Assembly: GCA_950295325.1 (NCBI GenBank)
Contig: OX485808.1
Location: forward strand, 11,534,501 to 11,598,500
DNA length: 64,000 bases
Direction: 5' to 3'
DNA from: Polytrichum commune
Taxonomy: Eukaryota > Streptophyta > Polytrichopsida > Polytrichales > Polytrichaceae
Shown here one piece after another: positions 1-10,560 of the stretch. The position numbers and the translations under genes were made by a program. Each line of letters starts with the position of its first letter. The stretch's first letter is position 1. The notes beneath the pieces were generated by a model. The model saw only the letters and a program-made list of their open reading frames with translations. It was not told where the DNA came from and did not search any database.

Positions 1-99
1 TATATATTTCGTCTCAGCAATCAACCAATACTACATTCATGGTACAACTTCCAGCACTCTGCTAGACTAATATGTTGAATACAAAATAATGCCAACCAA

Positions 100-3000
100 T
101 TACATATTTGCCTTTGCACCCAGACGCGACGCCAGCTTCATTCCCAAACTCTTGTCAGCCTGTCAGCAAAAAACCATGCTTGAATATTAACATTGTGAAA
201 CAAATTTGAAGAACGAGATCTTCTTCATCAACTCAGACTTGAACACACATCTTATTCTCAGATTAACAAGACTTATTTGCTAAGCATCTGGCACTTACTA
301 CACAATTTTTCAACTGAGGATGTGGATTTACCCTGACATATGGAAAAGTACAGATGTGAAACTCGCAGACCAAACCTACACATCAAGAACATAGAACGGA
401 AAGAAATTCAAAAAAGTGAACTCCACATTACCTGAGACCAGTAAGACAACCAGATACTGCGAACTTCAGGAGTAACACGAGGATCTTGCAGACCAGATTC
501 CAACATATAGATGAACCTCTCCTGCCTGTTCACATCCCCAGAGACAGTCATTTCCAGCAACAATTCAACAGTGTAACTATCATAGGAACTACTTGATTAC
601 TCAATGGAATGTAAAACTTCACCAGTTGCAGTTATTAGTACATTAATCAACTGATGTGTGGTCCAATCTCTATGTCATCAGCTAAGTAATGCTGCCAAAA
701 ATAGCAGAAATCCAAGTAAGATGTAACTAGAACAACGTAGTCTTCTGAAAGAAATGCAAACAACTACTGTTAATGGTATCTACATGAAACCAAACCAGGA
801 AGATGTTGGTATTCTCTTCAATTACCAATACGCACTAAACTACAAGTGGAATCTCACAAGTCTTGTATTGAAAGTGTACCTATCAGGATCAAATGATCTA
901 AACCTAGCTCCAGGCTGAGAGAAATTGTTTTCCTTGGCAATCATGACCTGCAAAGACATAATACACATGTAAGTTGCACACCACACTTTAAAGAAATGCT
1001 ATGTATGAAGTCAAGAGAACCCTGTAGACTCCAATGAAAGACACAAATGACTCCGAGATCATCTTGAACATAACCCATCTTAGAACAAGCAACTGTGAGT
1101 CCGTTACTGTGATCCCCTCAATGATCCTCTCCTCTCAAGTGCATCACATGACTAAAATACTACACTTACCTCAAGAAGTTTTGAGGCACAATGCACAGGA
1201 TGCAGGCATGGCACAACAAGAAGTTAAATTTATCCATACCTTCTCGCGACGTCCACTGAGTTGGTGGGCTGGCATTGGAACCTTCTCAGAATGGCGAACA
1301 GGATCAAATCGGGAGGGGAAATAGTTCACCTGAATCAAAAATAAAAGTTAGTAATCTTACAGACCTCTCACTCCCTGACTGAAATTCACTTTAAGAATCA
1401 TCAAGAAAGCGTGATAAGATTCAAGAAACTTACGACCTTACCATGGACTGATAGCATACTTTTGCATCACCTATCAATATTGCAGGACAAAATTCGTAAT
1501 TGCGTATTGGAGATCACATGTTAGATACAATGTTCCTTAAAAGGTAGATGTTGTCAGTCTACTTTGATATATGTCTTACCAGTTGCATATCTAGCAAAAC
1601 CAAACATATTTTGTACTTAGATTCACTTTCAAGAGAACACCATAAGGCTATAAGAACAAGTAATGGGTACTTACCTCTTCGTCACGGTGCGTGAAATTCA
1701 TGAATCCTTCATGATGATTGTTGTGGTGTGCACATTTGGGAGCATTCACAGGCAGCAAGAGGTAGTTGGGACCCAATCTATGACGCTGAGTATCAGCATA
1801 CGAAAAGATGCGGGTCTGCAGTAGTTTGTCATCAGTGTAATACACACCTGGGACCACTATTGAAGGGCAAAAAGCCAGCATCTCGTTCTCAGCAAAAAAG
1901 TTATCAATATTGCGGTTGAGAACCATACGCCCAACAGGCTGCAGTGGAAACATCTCCTCTGGCCAAGTCTTAGTAACATCTAGTGGGTCAAAGTCAAATT
2001 TGTGCTCGACAGAGGGATCCATGGTCTGGATGTAAAGCTTCCACTCTGGGTAGTTTCCAGCAGCAATAGAATCATACAAGTCCTTGGTGGCATGGCTGTG
2101 GTTAGACCCACCCACAACAATAGCATCTTCAGGCGAGAGATTCTTAACTCCGATCGTCGGTAGCCAGTGGAACTTCACATAGGTGGACTTCCCAGCCGCA
2201 TTGATTAAGGTAAACGTATGAACCCCAAAACCTTCCATGGTCCTGTAATTCTCTGGAATACCAACATCATCAAAGAGAAAGGTGAACATGTGGAGACTCT
2301 CAGGATGGTGGGAGAAGAAGTCCAAGATACGCCACATCTCTTGGATATGGGTCTTGGGATTTGGCTTCAGCGCATGAACCATGTCAGGGAACTTCATCCC
2401 GTCACGGACAAAGAACACTGGCATGTTGTTGCCAACCATGTCAAAGTTACCCTGTAAAACAAAGGACAGTATTATCAATGAATGATGGCGCACCCACAGC
2501 ATTCCACATGTCTCTCTGCTTTGTGCACTACAGGTGCAGGAAGTACAACAAAATCTAGTCAGCTATTCATTGTCAATTCCTCTCATTCTCAAAGACCGCC
2601 ATCAATCCAGAGTACAGCTTTTCTCTAGAACACTAAGACCAGTAGGTCTATTGTTCTTGCTCGCTTTGCAGGCACTCGAATACATGCTCATTCTAAGCCA
2701 AAATTCATGACTATCCAAACCGTCGAGTACTACATACCTCTCGAGTGTAGAATTTCACAGCAAACCCACGAGGGTCTCTGAGGGTCTCAGGACTGCCACG
2801 CTCATGGATGACAGTGGAGAACCTAACAATCACCGGGGTCTGCACACCAGGAGCTCTCAAGAAGTCCGCGCATGTGAGATGAGAGATATCATGGGTAACT
2901 TCAAAGAAACCCTTGGCACTTGCTCCTCGGGCGTGCACAACACGCTCTGGAATGCGTTCCCTATCAAACTGGGCAATCTTCTCCAGCAAGTGGTAGTCCT

Positions 3001-4970
3001 CCAGTAGAATAGGTCCTGTCATTGAGACACCAATCAACAAAACGACAACAAAGAAGGTGTTTCTCTGGCAAATTCCTTCACATAATGCATCTGACATAGA
3101 AATATTTATGGCATCTACTTCAAGGCAAATATAAACACATCATCTTTCAGTAAAATTTCCCAACAAAGTAAAATATGGCGTTGCTATTCACTGAAAACAA
3201 TACAAGATCTTCACATGTTCCAGCAGTTAACAAAATGTTTGAACAGAAGTACCTCGCTCGCCAACAGTGAGAGAGGCATTGTTATTCCAGACAGGAGCAC
3301 CAGAGTTTGTCGTCCAGTGTGCTGAATCATATGCACTTGAAGGTCGGTACTGGACGACAGCCACATCCACGTCTCAGTTTATCACACCACTGTTTTGTCA
3401 ATAAACTTTCTAGGTATAAACTAATCCATTCCCCGACATGTTCATTGATTGATTGTCCTCTCGATAATCCCAAGTTGCTGACATACTAGACAACTGGACT
3501 TCAAACTCTGTGCGAGGGCACCGCGTTTCATTTCCAAAGATCAGCACATGCTTTGTCAGAAGGTTTCTATCATCTCATTTCTTAGCCATAAGTAACTTCA
3601 GATCTCAGGTTCAAGACGTTTCATGGAACATCAAGCAGGACAAGGCAGACATTCTCTCGAGTCAAGGCACTCACACATGGTGGGAGACGTATTTCAAAAG
3701 AAGAACTAAAAGACTACATAGCAGCCCGGGACGACGAACACAACATCCCAACTGGGCGAGCCTTGGTGGATGAATAGAACCACCCAGAAGCGAGAAAGAT
3801 CTCAAGAAGCTCCACACTCTAGACGGGCGACCCTGACCTACTTGACCCACTGGCTTGAAGTGAGAGGATGTCACTCCACAACCGAATGGCTTCAGAACAT
3901 GAGGGTAGCATAGAGACGTCATCGCAAACAATTTTACAAAAAAAAACACTTGAAATGCATCGAGCTTGAAGTCATTCATTTTACACCACCAAGACCAAAT
4001 GTCCTCGTTCAAGTGCGCTTGAATCAATCATTTTTATTTTATTTTCCTGGAGATACAACAATTTCCCTGACCCGTAATCAAGTCTCAAATACGATCCCAA
4101 CGGCAATTTGCTATGCACCGACAAAAGCTTTCTCAAGTGGCCATCGGGGAAAGACGACAATTAAACACTCACCCACGCACAAACTATACAACTAATGCAT
4201 GTCTGATAAGGCACTTCAAATTAACTCGACGACGCGCAGAGGTCAAGTATAAAGTGAAATTTCAGCTCAGGAGCACGAGTACACATCTCTACTCAAACTT
4301 ACTCACTTTTCCAGGAGGTTCTGTAACACCAGCATCACCAGGTGAGGTTGACAAATTACTTTTTAAGACATTTCCCCATTGTACCTCTGTGCGAACGAAT
4401 TAGCGATTGCTTCTATAGAAATAATGAAGTGAGCAATTATGAACCGACACGTAGGCAGGAGTTGCGCACTTCACAGGACCAAGCACAAATTGCAACTCAG
4501 TCATTCTCATTGCCACAAACCTAGAATCTACAACAACTAGCCTCGAACAAACCTCCACGAAGTCCTTTACAATTCATCAACACGAGAAACCAAAAGAAGT
4601 CTCTCCGTTAAGTCACACCTGACAGTAGAAAGCATAGGCCACACATAGCTGTCGCTATCTCAATCAACCTATAAGCCTAAACGTATACGCATCCATACTA
4701 GACAATGATGCCGCAACTCGCAAACCAAACCCCTGATGAGCTCTTCAAAGCTCCAGAAAATAAATTCATATTCAAGACCCTCCCACGGACAACCGCTCGG
4801 CAGAAATTCTAGGGGCAATAGAAATATACTAGGTATTCACGACGCAAATCGCTACGCACTTCATCAAAGACAAAGACACGGCCGGGAGAACCAAAAAGCA
4901 CGCCAAATAGCTCTACACAAAGCTCTCGAAACGAGAAATCAGGATTTCGACATACCTTGTAGGGATCCAT
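100..4970 (-). CDS. CAT: Catalase, plant peroxisomal type, complete, 8 coding exons
   Basis: Heme catalase that breaks hydrogen peroxide into water and oxygen in peroxisomes. Reading the minus strand with GT-AG introns gives exons 4970-4956, 3349-3253, 3015-2738, 2451-1675, 1329-1240, 947-880, 525-432 and 159-100. These join in frame to 492 codons, the usual plant catalase length. The protein starts MDPYK and ends SRLGAKANM. Key residues fall at the expected positions: His65 in [12 protein letters not shown], Asn138 in DMVGNNMPV and the heme-ligand Tyr348 in [12 protein letters not shown]. Donors are GTATGT, GTAAGT or GTATGG types. Exon 1 codes for only five residues and is followed by a 1.6-kb intron. 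The ATG at 4970 is fixed by the family-typical N-terminus. No disabling change was seen. The 3' UTR would run off the left edge below position 100. Confidence 0.97.
3350..4955 (-). other. Catalase intron 1 (1.6 kb)
   Basis: This interval lies between the five-codon first exon and exon 2 of the catalase gene. It begins on the minus strand with GTATG and ends with CAG before the TAC codon of Tyr6. Several ORFs of 60-118 codons occur inside on both strands, but none resembles a protein I know, so I treat them as chance. Long first introns can hold enhancing elements; I see no specific motif that proves this here. Confidence 0.85.
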
Positions 4971-5103
4971 GGCGAAGGTACAAGCAAATCGGGGCTGAAT
5001 TCGCAATCCACAGCCTGAGAGGCTCGCGCATCAACAACTATGGGGCGTGTGCGGACCAGCTTTGAGGCTCCCCCCGCGGTCGCACAATCGCTGACGTCTT
5101 AAA

Positions 5104-5406
5104 GCCGTCCGATCTCATATCCAAAGGTCCACATCCATTCCCCACGCACCCTTCCCACCATCCTTATCCCCCAGCCGCACGATATAAGATCCAGCGGCCA
5201 ACATCCCTCCTGCTTTTATGAATTACGTACACAAGCTCCGCTCGTGCATCTAGCCACCACGATCCACTTCATCTTGCCTCCCAGCCGTTGGATTTAAGAT
5301 CTGACGGCTTAGAACCTCTTCTTCTTTTCTAAGCACTTACGCGGCCCTCCTATCGACCTTCAGATTGACATTTTATTACTCGCCGTCGGATCGTAGATCC
5401 ACGGCC
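5104..5406. promoter_or_regulatory. Cluster of GCCGT-n-ACGGC imperfect palindromes upstream of catalase
   Basis: Four copies of a 25-bp imperfect palindrome lie 130-440 bp upstream of the catalase ATG: about 5104-5129 (most diverged), 5174-5198, 5284-5308 and 5382-5405. The shared form is GCCGTYGGAT, a spacer of about five bases, then ATCCRACGGC. Arms match at roughly 8 of 10 positions in the second and third copies; the fourth matches with a one-base offset. A dyad repeated in a promoter suggests binding of a dimeric factor, but similar palindromes are dispersed in plant genomes and may be small repeats. I cannot name a binding protein. Confidence 0.55.
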
Positions 5407-5409
5407 CAG

Positions 5410-5735
5410 AGTGCCCGCTGGAGTGATATGAGAGTCTGGGCAACGTAAGCTCAGAATAAGTGTGACACGTGTCGGTATCTCTGTGGTGGCAATCCATTGG
5501 ACCGTTTGCTCATTGGTGGGGAGGGAAAAAGTTTTGGGTCTGAAAAGCTGCCCAGGTGTGTGAATGAATATGTGTGCACGAGGCAGCTTTGGGTCATATT
5601 CTCAAAACTGGGTCGAAAATCTGCTGTTGTGGGCCAAAGTTGGCCATGGCCATCATGAGCGAGTGGTGGCAACACAATGTTTGGGCAAACCATTTGAGGA
5701 TATGATCATTTTGGTGGAAGGAACGCTACACCTAG
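5410..5735. other. Intergenic, no gene seen
   Basis: Distal upstream region of catalase. Two short overlapping ORFs on opposite strands (5451-5693 minus, 5564-5746 plus) have no recognisable similarity and no splice context. Confidence 0.5.
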
Positions 5736-6141
5736 GACCCGTTTAGACTAGAGTGAAGAAGTGCACTAGTCGGTTAAGAATTTCAGCCCGACAAGGTCAT
5801 TTGAGGCAATGGTTGGTATAGCATATAAGAAGGAAAAACAATTGTTTTAAAAAATATATTGAAAATCCATCAAGTTGGAGTTCTCTAGAGTTCAAATTTC
5901 TTGCCCCGAGTGTTTGAGGTTGCCCAAGAAATTTGACCTCTGGAGAACTCCCCTAGCAAGAAGTGTTGCCATGTTGATAGCCAAGTCATTCTTTCATCCA
6001 TGCTTGAAGTTTTTCAATGGAGAAGTTTTGGTTGTAGAGTAAACCATGGCTCGTGAAGGACCCAATTCGTTGCCAATCGTATTGTTCCATTCCCCTAGAA
6101 CTCTTGACTAGTGCACGTCTTCATTGGAGTCTAAACTGGCC
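5736..6141. mobile_element. Non-autonomous TIR element, about 405 bp, copy 1
   Basis: The left end (GTTTAGACTAGAGTGAAGAA, from 5741) is the inverse of the right end, which on the minus strand reads GTTTAGACTCCAATGAAGAC. Both arms continue through GTGCACTAGTC. There is no coding capacity. A second, diverged copy in the same orientation lies at about 55995-56397 and shares the internal block around the words GTTGGAGTTCT and GGAGAACTCCCCTA, which are themselves partly palindromic. The family was not identified, and exact ends and target duplications are uncertain. Confidence 0.65.
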
Positions 6142-6313
6142 ATTATTATCTCAACGTGTGTGACTAAAAAGAACAAGAAGAAGCCTCTTTGAGCTCCCCA
6201 AAATAAATTGTGCACTTTACAAACACCTTAGAGCACACACTTGTTATCTTGAAATGTATGCTAAATGAGCATGCATTCATGAATTAAGTAGCACTTAGGA
6301 ATAAATTCCAACC

Positions 6314-6723
6314 CCGGGGAGGGCACTCCATTGTCAAGTTGAAAACCATGTGCAACGGAAAAAAATCTACTTTTTCTAAAAAGCATCAACAAAATGGGTC
6401 AAACTTTTATCAAAAAAAATTCATGAGTACATATACATGGTATCTATTACATAGTAAAAATTGATAACCAAATTTGATAATTTGTTTTTTCTAGAAAACA
6501 TACCGTTTCTAACTAGAATGACGCAGAATTGATCTAAAAAAATTACTAGAAAAAATGGAGATGACTAAAAATTTCAAAAAAATATTCAAAAGATATTATC
6601 AATGGATATGTATATATAGAAAATATATCATAAATTTTAAAAATATCTATGGCATATAATATAGGGGTAGCAAACTTCCGTTGCACATGGTTTTCAACTT
6701 GACAATGGAGTGCCATCCCTGGG
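6314..6723. mobile_element. Mutator-like MITE, 410 bp, 9-bp target duplication
   Basis: Terminal inverted repeats of about 55 bp: the left arm starts CCGGGGAGGGCACTCCATTG and the right arm, read on the minus strand, starts CCCAGGGATGGCACTCCATT. Both continue through the same AAGTTGAAAACCATGTGCAA stretch. The element is flanked on both sides by ATTCCAACC (6305-6313 and 6724-6732). A 9-bp duplication fits Mutator-type elements. The interior is AT-rich and non-coding, so movement would need a transposase from elsewhere. Confidence 0.75.
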
Positions 6724-6732
6724 ATTCCAACC

Positions 6733-8029
6733 TTCAAAAATATTGAGATACGGCAAAATAATTGTAGATGGGATCATTTCTTAATAACCGCCCATGTCAA
6801 ATGGGGAAGTGTGTTCTAAGCCCATGTTTCCTAGTAGTGGAAAGGGGTTCTTTTGACCTCATATTGTAATGAGTGCATGACAATGTCCAGGGAGGATTTT
6901 GGGCATAGTTGGTCAAGATCCTAGTGGTTTTTCAAGCCCAACCAATTAGTTACATGTTGTGATCTTTCAGTTTTTCTTTATTAAATTGAGGTATATTCCA
7001 TAGATTCTCTCATATGATTAGTAATGTTCCTGAAGTCTTGAACTTTAATTGGTTATTTCTCAACTGAGCCGATTAATCTGTAACTAGCAATCGGTTCTCC
7101 CCATTCATTGGTGCAAACAGGTTAGTGGAATTTCTTCATCATCATCATCATAATGAAGTCAAATCATTAATTGAGGGGTAATCATAATACTAACAATTTG
7201 ATTTGCCATTGCCAACTAGGGGGTGGGGAGGTCTAAGAGGGGTAAGTCATCTTTTGTATATAATATTCTTGAGAGTAGACTTGAATTCTTAGGGCTAATT
7301 CATATGGGGTCCCAAGTCCCAAGTCCCATTCATGTTAGCGAGTCCTAACATGGAGGCAAAGTCCCAACTTTTGAGCCTCAAGAAACCATTAAAATGTGGT
7401 TATCTATCATTAAAGTCGGATCTTGATCGTTTTATGCAAAAACATTCATGGGACTTGTGTTGAGGGTTGGGTCTAGCTTTTTGTTCAACCCGCCTCTAAA
7501 CACAACTCCCAAGGCTCACCTCCAAATCATGTCATGTGTTGCCATGTGGGCATCCATGTCATACTTGGGGCTTAAGACTTGGGACTTCTGTGAACCGACC
7601 CTTAGTAGAGACAAACTCCTAGTAGAGGAGGCTAAGCAATGTTATTGGAACCAAGTTGTTGTTTTGATGTTGTCATTGAAGATACAATATCTTCAACATG
7701 CGGGGTTGCTGATATTTATAACGATGATTTTTAATTTTTGGTAACTAGAAGTATTGACTTTGATTTGTATTTGTTAGGTGTTTATTTCTTCTTGCATAAT
7801 ATTCTCATTTTTTTGATAACTATAGTCATAATCTTGGCATTTATTAGAGCTTCAATGTGGCTTTAATGAACATAATATATACCAGGGCAAGCAAGAAAGG
7901 AGTAAGATAGGGGGAGAGAGCAAGAGAGCAAGTCTTGTTTTTCCTCAATTATTCTCAAACCTATTACAAGTCTCTTACTATTGTCCTTGTAACATGTGAT
8001 GACTCTTAAACTTGGAACTTATTAAAGTT
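6733..8029. other. Intergenic, AT-rich, no gene seen
   Basis: Apart from a short ATC/TCA-rich run near 7136-7150 I see no structure. A 98-codon plus-strand ORF at 7448-7744 shows no known motif and is probably chance. Confidence 0.5.
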
Positions 8030-8850
8030 TCAATGAGCATAATGTTGAAAAGTAGGTGAGCACTTGCTAAGAGAGAGGTCTTGTAGACATTTTCGTAATA
8101 AAGTGGTGTTGAGTGAGGAGCACACCGATTTTACAGAAGACATATTCAACACCCAGGTAGTAAGACAAGTTGCCCATGAATGACATGCATAAGTGGTGGT
8201 AGAGGGCAACTTGGAGAGAATGGTGGAAGGTATGGTTATTCCATATGAGTAGTATATAGAGAAGTAAGAGAAGAAAGAGGCCATTGTTTGTGCGATGGAA
8301 GTAGAGATTGTGCTCATAGGAGCTTTGGATGAGGCCTTGGAAGAATAGGCATGAATAGCGTCACACCAAGCTCAAGGAGTTTGGCGGAGTCCATAGATGG
8401 CTTGTTTGAGGTGGCATACCTAATGTTATTGGTAGGATACATCAAAAGTTGATTGGTTGGGTGATTTAAACGCCCTTTAGTAAGACCACCTAGTAAAATT
8501 GTGTTCTTCATGTCAATATGCTCAATAGCCCAACACTCAATGGTGGCAAGGCCAACAAATGTCCAAATGGTTGTCCATTTGACAACAGGGTTGAAGATGT
8601 CATCAAAGTCAAAGTCTATGCCTTCAGTCAATTGACATCTTCTGGCCAAATCACGCCTTGAGTTTCTCATGCTAGCCCTCAAAACATACATGGCATTTGA
8701 AATCCATGTTGTTTCGATACGAATGATACATATGGGAACACCTCAGATTCAAGACATCATTTTTGATAATGGAGTTGTATTCATGTTGCATAGCTTCATG
8801 CCGTGCAGGATGGCTGAGAGCCTTGGCGATCAAGTAGATTTGGGAGTTTA
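8030..8850 (-). pseudogene. Decayed Copia retrotransposon: reverse transcriptase region
   Basis: Minus-strand translation gives a broken Copia reverse transcriptase. Around 8850-8760 it reads HEAMQHEYNSIIKND, the usual start of the RT domain. Around 8640-8500 it reads GIDFDFDDIFNPVVKWTT and then IEHIDMKNTILLGGL, matching the family's block in which the polymerase aspartate of the HxDVKTAFL-type motif is embedded. Further downstream the frame shifts and the catalytic YxDD box was not found. The integrase part of what is probably the same element lies at 10160-10560 on the same strand and in the right order. Two MITEs separate the parts. Confidence 0.75.
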
Positions 8851-8895
8851 GTCAACTACACCAATACAATTGCAAAATTTTGTGGGGTACATCAA

Positions 8896-9393
8896 GGGAC
8901 ACTTCACACATGAGACTGAGAACCCGTGACCATTACACTTCAAGCACTCTCATTGGTGGAAAAGGCAAAGCTAGTCCAAGTTAGCTTCACACTACGCTTG
9001 AGGGACCAACGGAGTATGTGAATGCAAGATGAATGTAAAGTCTACATGGATTCCTACATGGCATCAAATGGATCATGTTTCATGGTCACTTGGATCATTT
9101 TCAAAAACCACTTTTTGGAGGTAGGCCTAACACAAAACCGGGAGACCATGGCACTCAAACGCTCACAACCGTTGATTTATTTGATTTTATCATGTGCGAG
9201 GACCTACATGAATAGAAGTTCATTGAAATAGCATTTGATTGAGGGCCCGGTCACATATGACTTCACACTACACTTGAGAGTCCGTGACCACACTACATGA
9301 TTTTGGAGATGTCTTGGGACGGCCTTTGGACACTCTCTTTTGGGCTCTAACTATTTCATGGTCACGGCTCTTGGCTCATGTGTGAAGTGGCCC
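8896..9393. mobile_element. GGGCCACTTC-family MITE (PIF/Harbinger-like), copy 1
   Basis: About 498 bp. The left end GGGACACTTCACACATGAGA is inverse to the right end, which reads GGGCCACTTCACACATGAGC on the minus strand. Both are followed by the GTGACCAT motif. The copy matches the element at 9649-10147 along nearly its whole length in the same orientation. The flanks (TCAA on both sides) do not give a clean three-base TAA duplication, unlike the next copy. It sits inside the decayed Copia element. Confidence 0.7.
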
Positions 9394-9648
9394 TCAAGGT
9401 TGTGGTGACCGTGGGAGGGATGGAGCCTCCTCATGTGTTGACGCGTGAGGGGCTGCCTAGTGTGAGGTGGCCGTGGACGGGGTTGGGAATGATTGAAGGG
9501 TTGGTGAGTACTTCACACAATCGACTGCTTGAGCCCAAAGGTAGATAGGGACTTTGGCTCAATCATCGTAGTGGGGGCTTTATATAGCAATATTTGATTT
9601 CGATGCTCAACAATTTTATTCCAATTCGGGTTGTAGGCTTGTGTATAA

Positions 9649-10147
9649 GGGCCACTTCACACATGAGACTGAGAGCCCGTGACCATTGCGCTTCAAGCAC
9701 TCCCATTGGTGGAAGAGGCGGAGCTGGTCCAAGTTCGCTTCACACTACGCTTGAGGGACCAACAAAGTATGTAAATGCAAGATGGATGTAAAGTCTACAT
9801 GGATTCTTACATGGCATCGAATGGATCATGTTTCATGGTCACTTGGACTATTTTCAAAACCCACCTCTTGAAGGTAGGCCTAACACAAAACCGGGAGACC
9901 ATGGCACTCCGAATGCTCACAACCATTGATTTATTCTATCTTATCATGTGTGAAAACCCGCATGAGTAGAAATTCATTGAAATAGCATTTGATCGAGGGC
10001 CCGGTCACACATGGCTTCACACTACACTTGAGGGTCCGTGACCACACTACATGAATTTGGAGGTGTGTTGGGACGGCCTTTGGACACGTTCTCTTGGGCT
10101 CTCACAATTTCATGGTCACGGCTCTTGGCTCGTGTGTGAAGTGGCCC
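9649..10147. mobile_element. GGGCCACTTC-family MITE (PIF/Harbinger-like), copy 2, TAA duplication
   Basis: A 499-bp element with inverted ends GGGCCACTTCACACATGAGA and, from the minus strand, GGGCCACTTCACACACGAGC. It is flanked by TAA at 9646-9648 and 10148-10150. A TAA/TTA duplication with GGGCC-type ends fits PIF/Harbinger (Tourist-like) MITEs. The inside is non-coding and includes a conserved stretch with TGTTTCATGGTCACTTGGA. Related copies are at 8896-9393, 49159-49794 (inverted) and 51138-51453 (shortened). Confidence 0.8.
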
Positions 10148-10159
10148 TAAGTTGGCGAG

Positions 10160-10560
10160 TCATACCTTCTTTTGATGCAATATTACTCGCATTCAAAAGA
10201 CGTGAATTTGCCTCCTCGATCGGTCCTAAGATTTTGAGTCGAGCATCGTGCAAGTAATCTGCTTTTCTTCTTGAAGATTTTGAACATGGGAAGGGCAACA
10301 AATTTCTCCTTGAGGAAGAAGACCCATCCGGCTACAGTCGTTAGTGCAAGTGAGAAGGTTAGCAAGCATCATATATATAGGAAGGCAATTGGGAATGGTC
10401 CACATAGGTCGGCATGGACAAGATAAAGAATATATGAAGCCATGGTTTCATTAGCTTTGGAAAGCACTATCTTGACTTCGTTTTCTTTCTCAACATGATT
10501 AGCAAATATGGGGGGTGGACTCTTCATTGGAAACCTAAATGACGTGTGTGGGTCACTATG
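10160..10560 (-). pseudogene. Decayed Copia retrotransposon: integrase region
   Basis: On the minus strand the translation reads YLVHADLCGPFPIAF near 10430-10380, the start of the Copia integrase core with its first catalytic aspartate. Near 10345-10300 it reads GWVFFLKEKF, and near 10230-10190 LRTDRGGKFTSFE, the block holding the second catalytic aspartate. A frame change separates these pieces, so the gene is dead. Integrase precedes reverse transcriptase in Copia, matching the order with the 8030-8850 piece. Confidence 0.8.

Noticed and set aside
3671-4027. 118-codon minus-strand ORF inside catalase intron 1
   Set aside because: It lies on the same strand within a well-supported intron, shows no domain, and the exon chain is complete without it.
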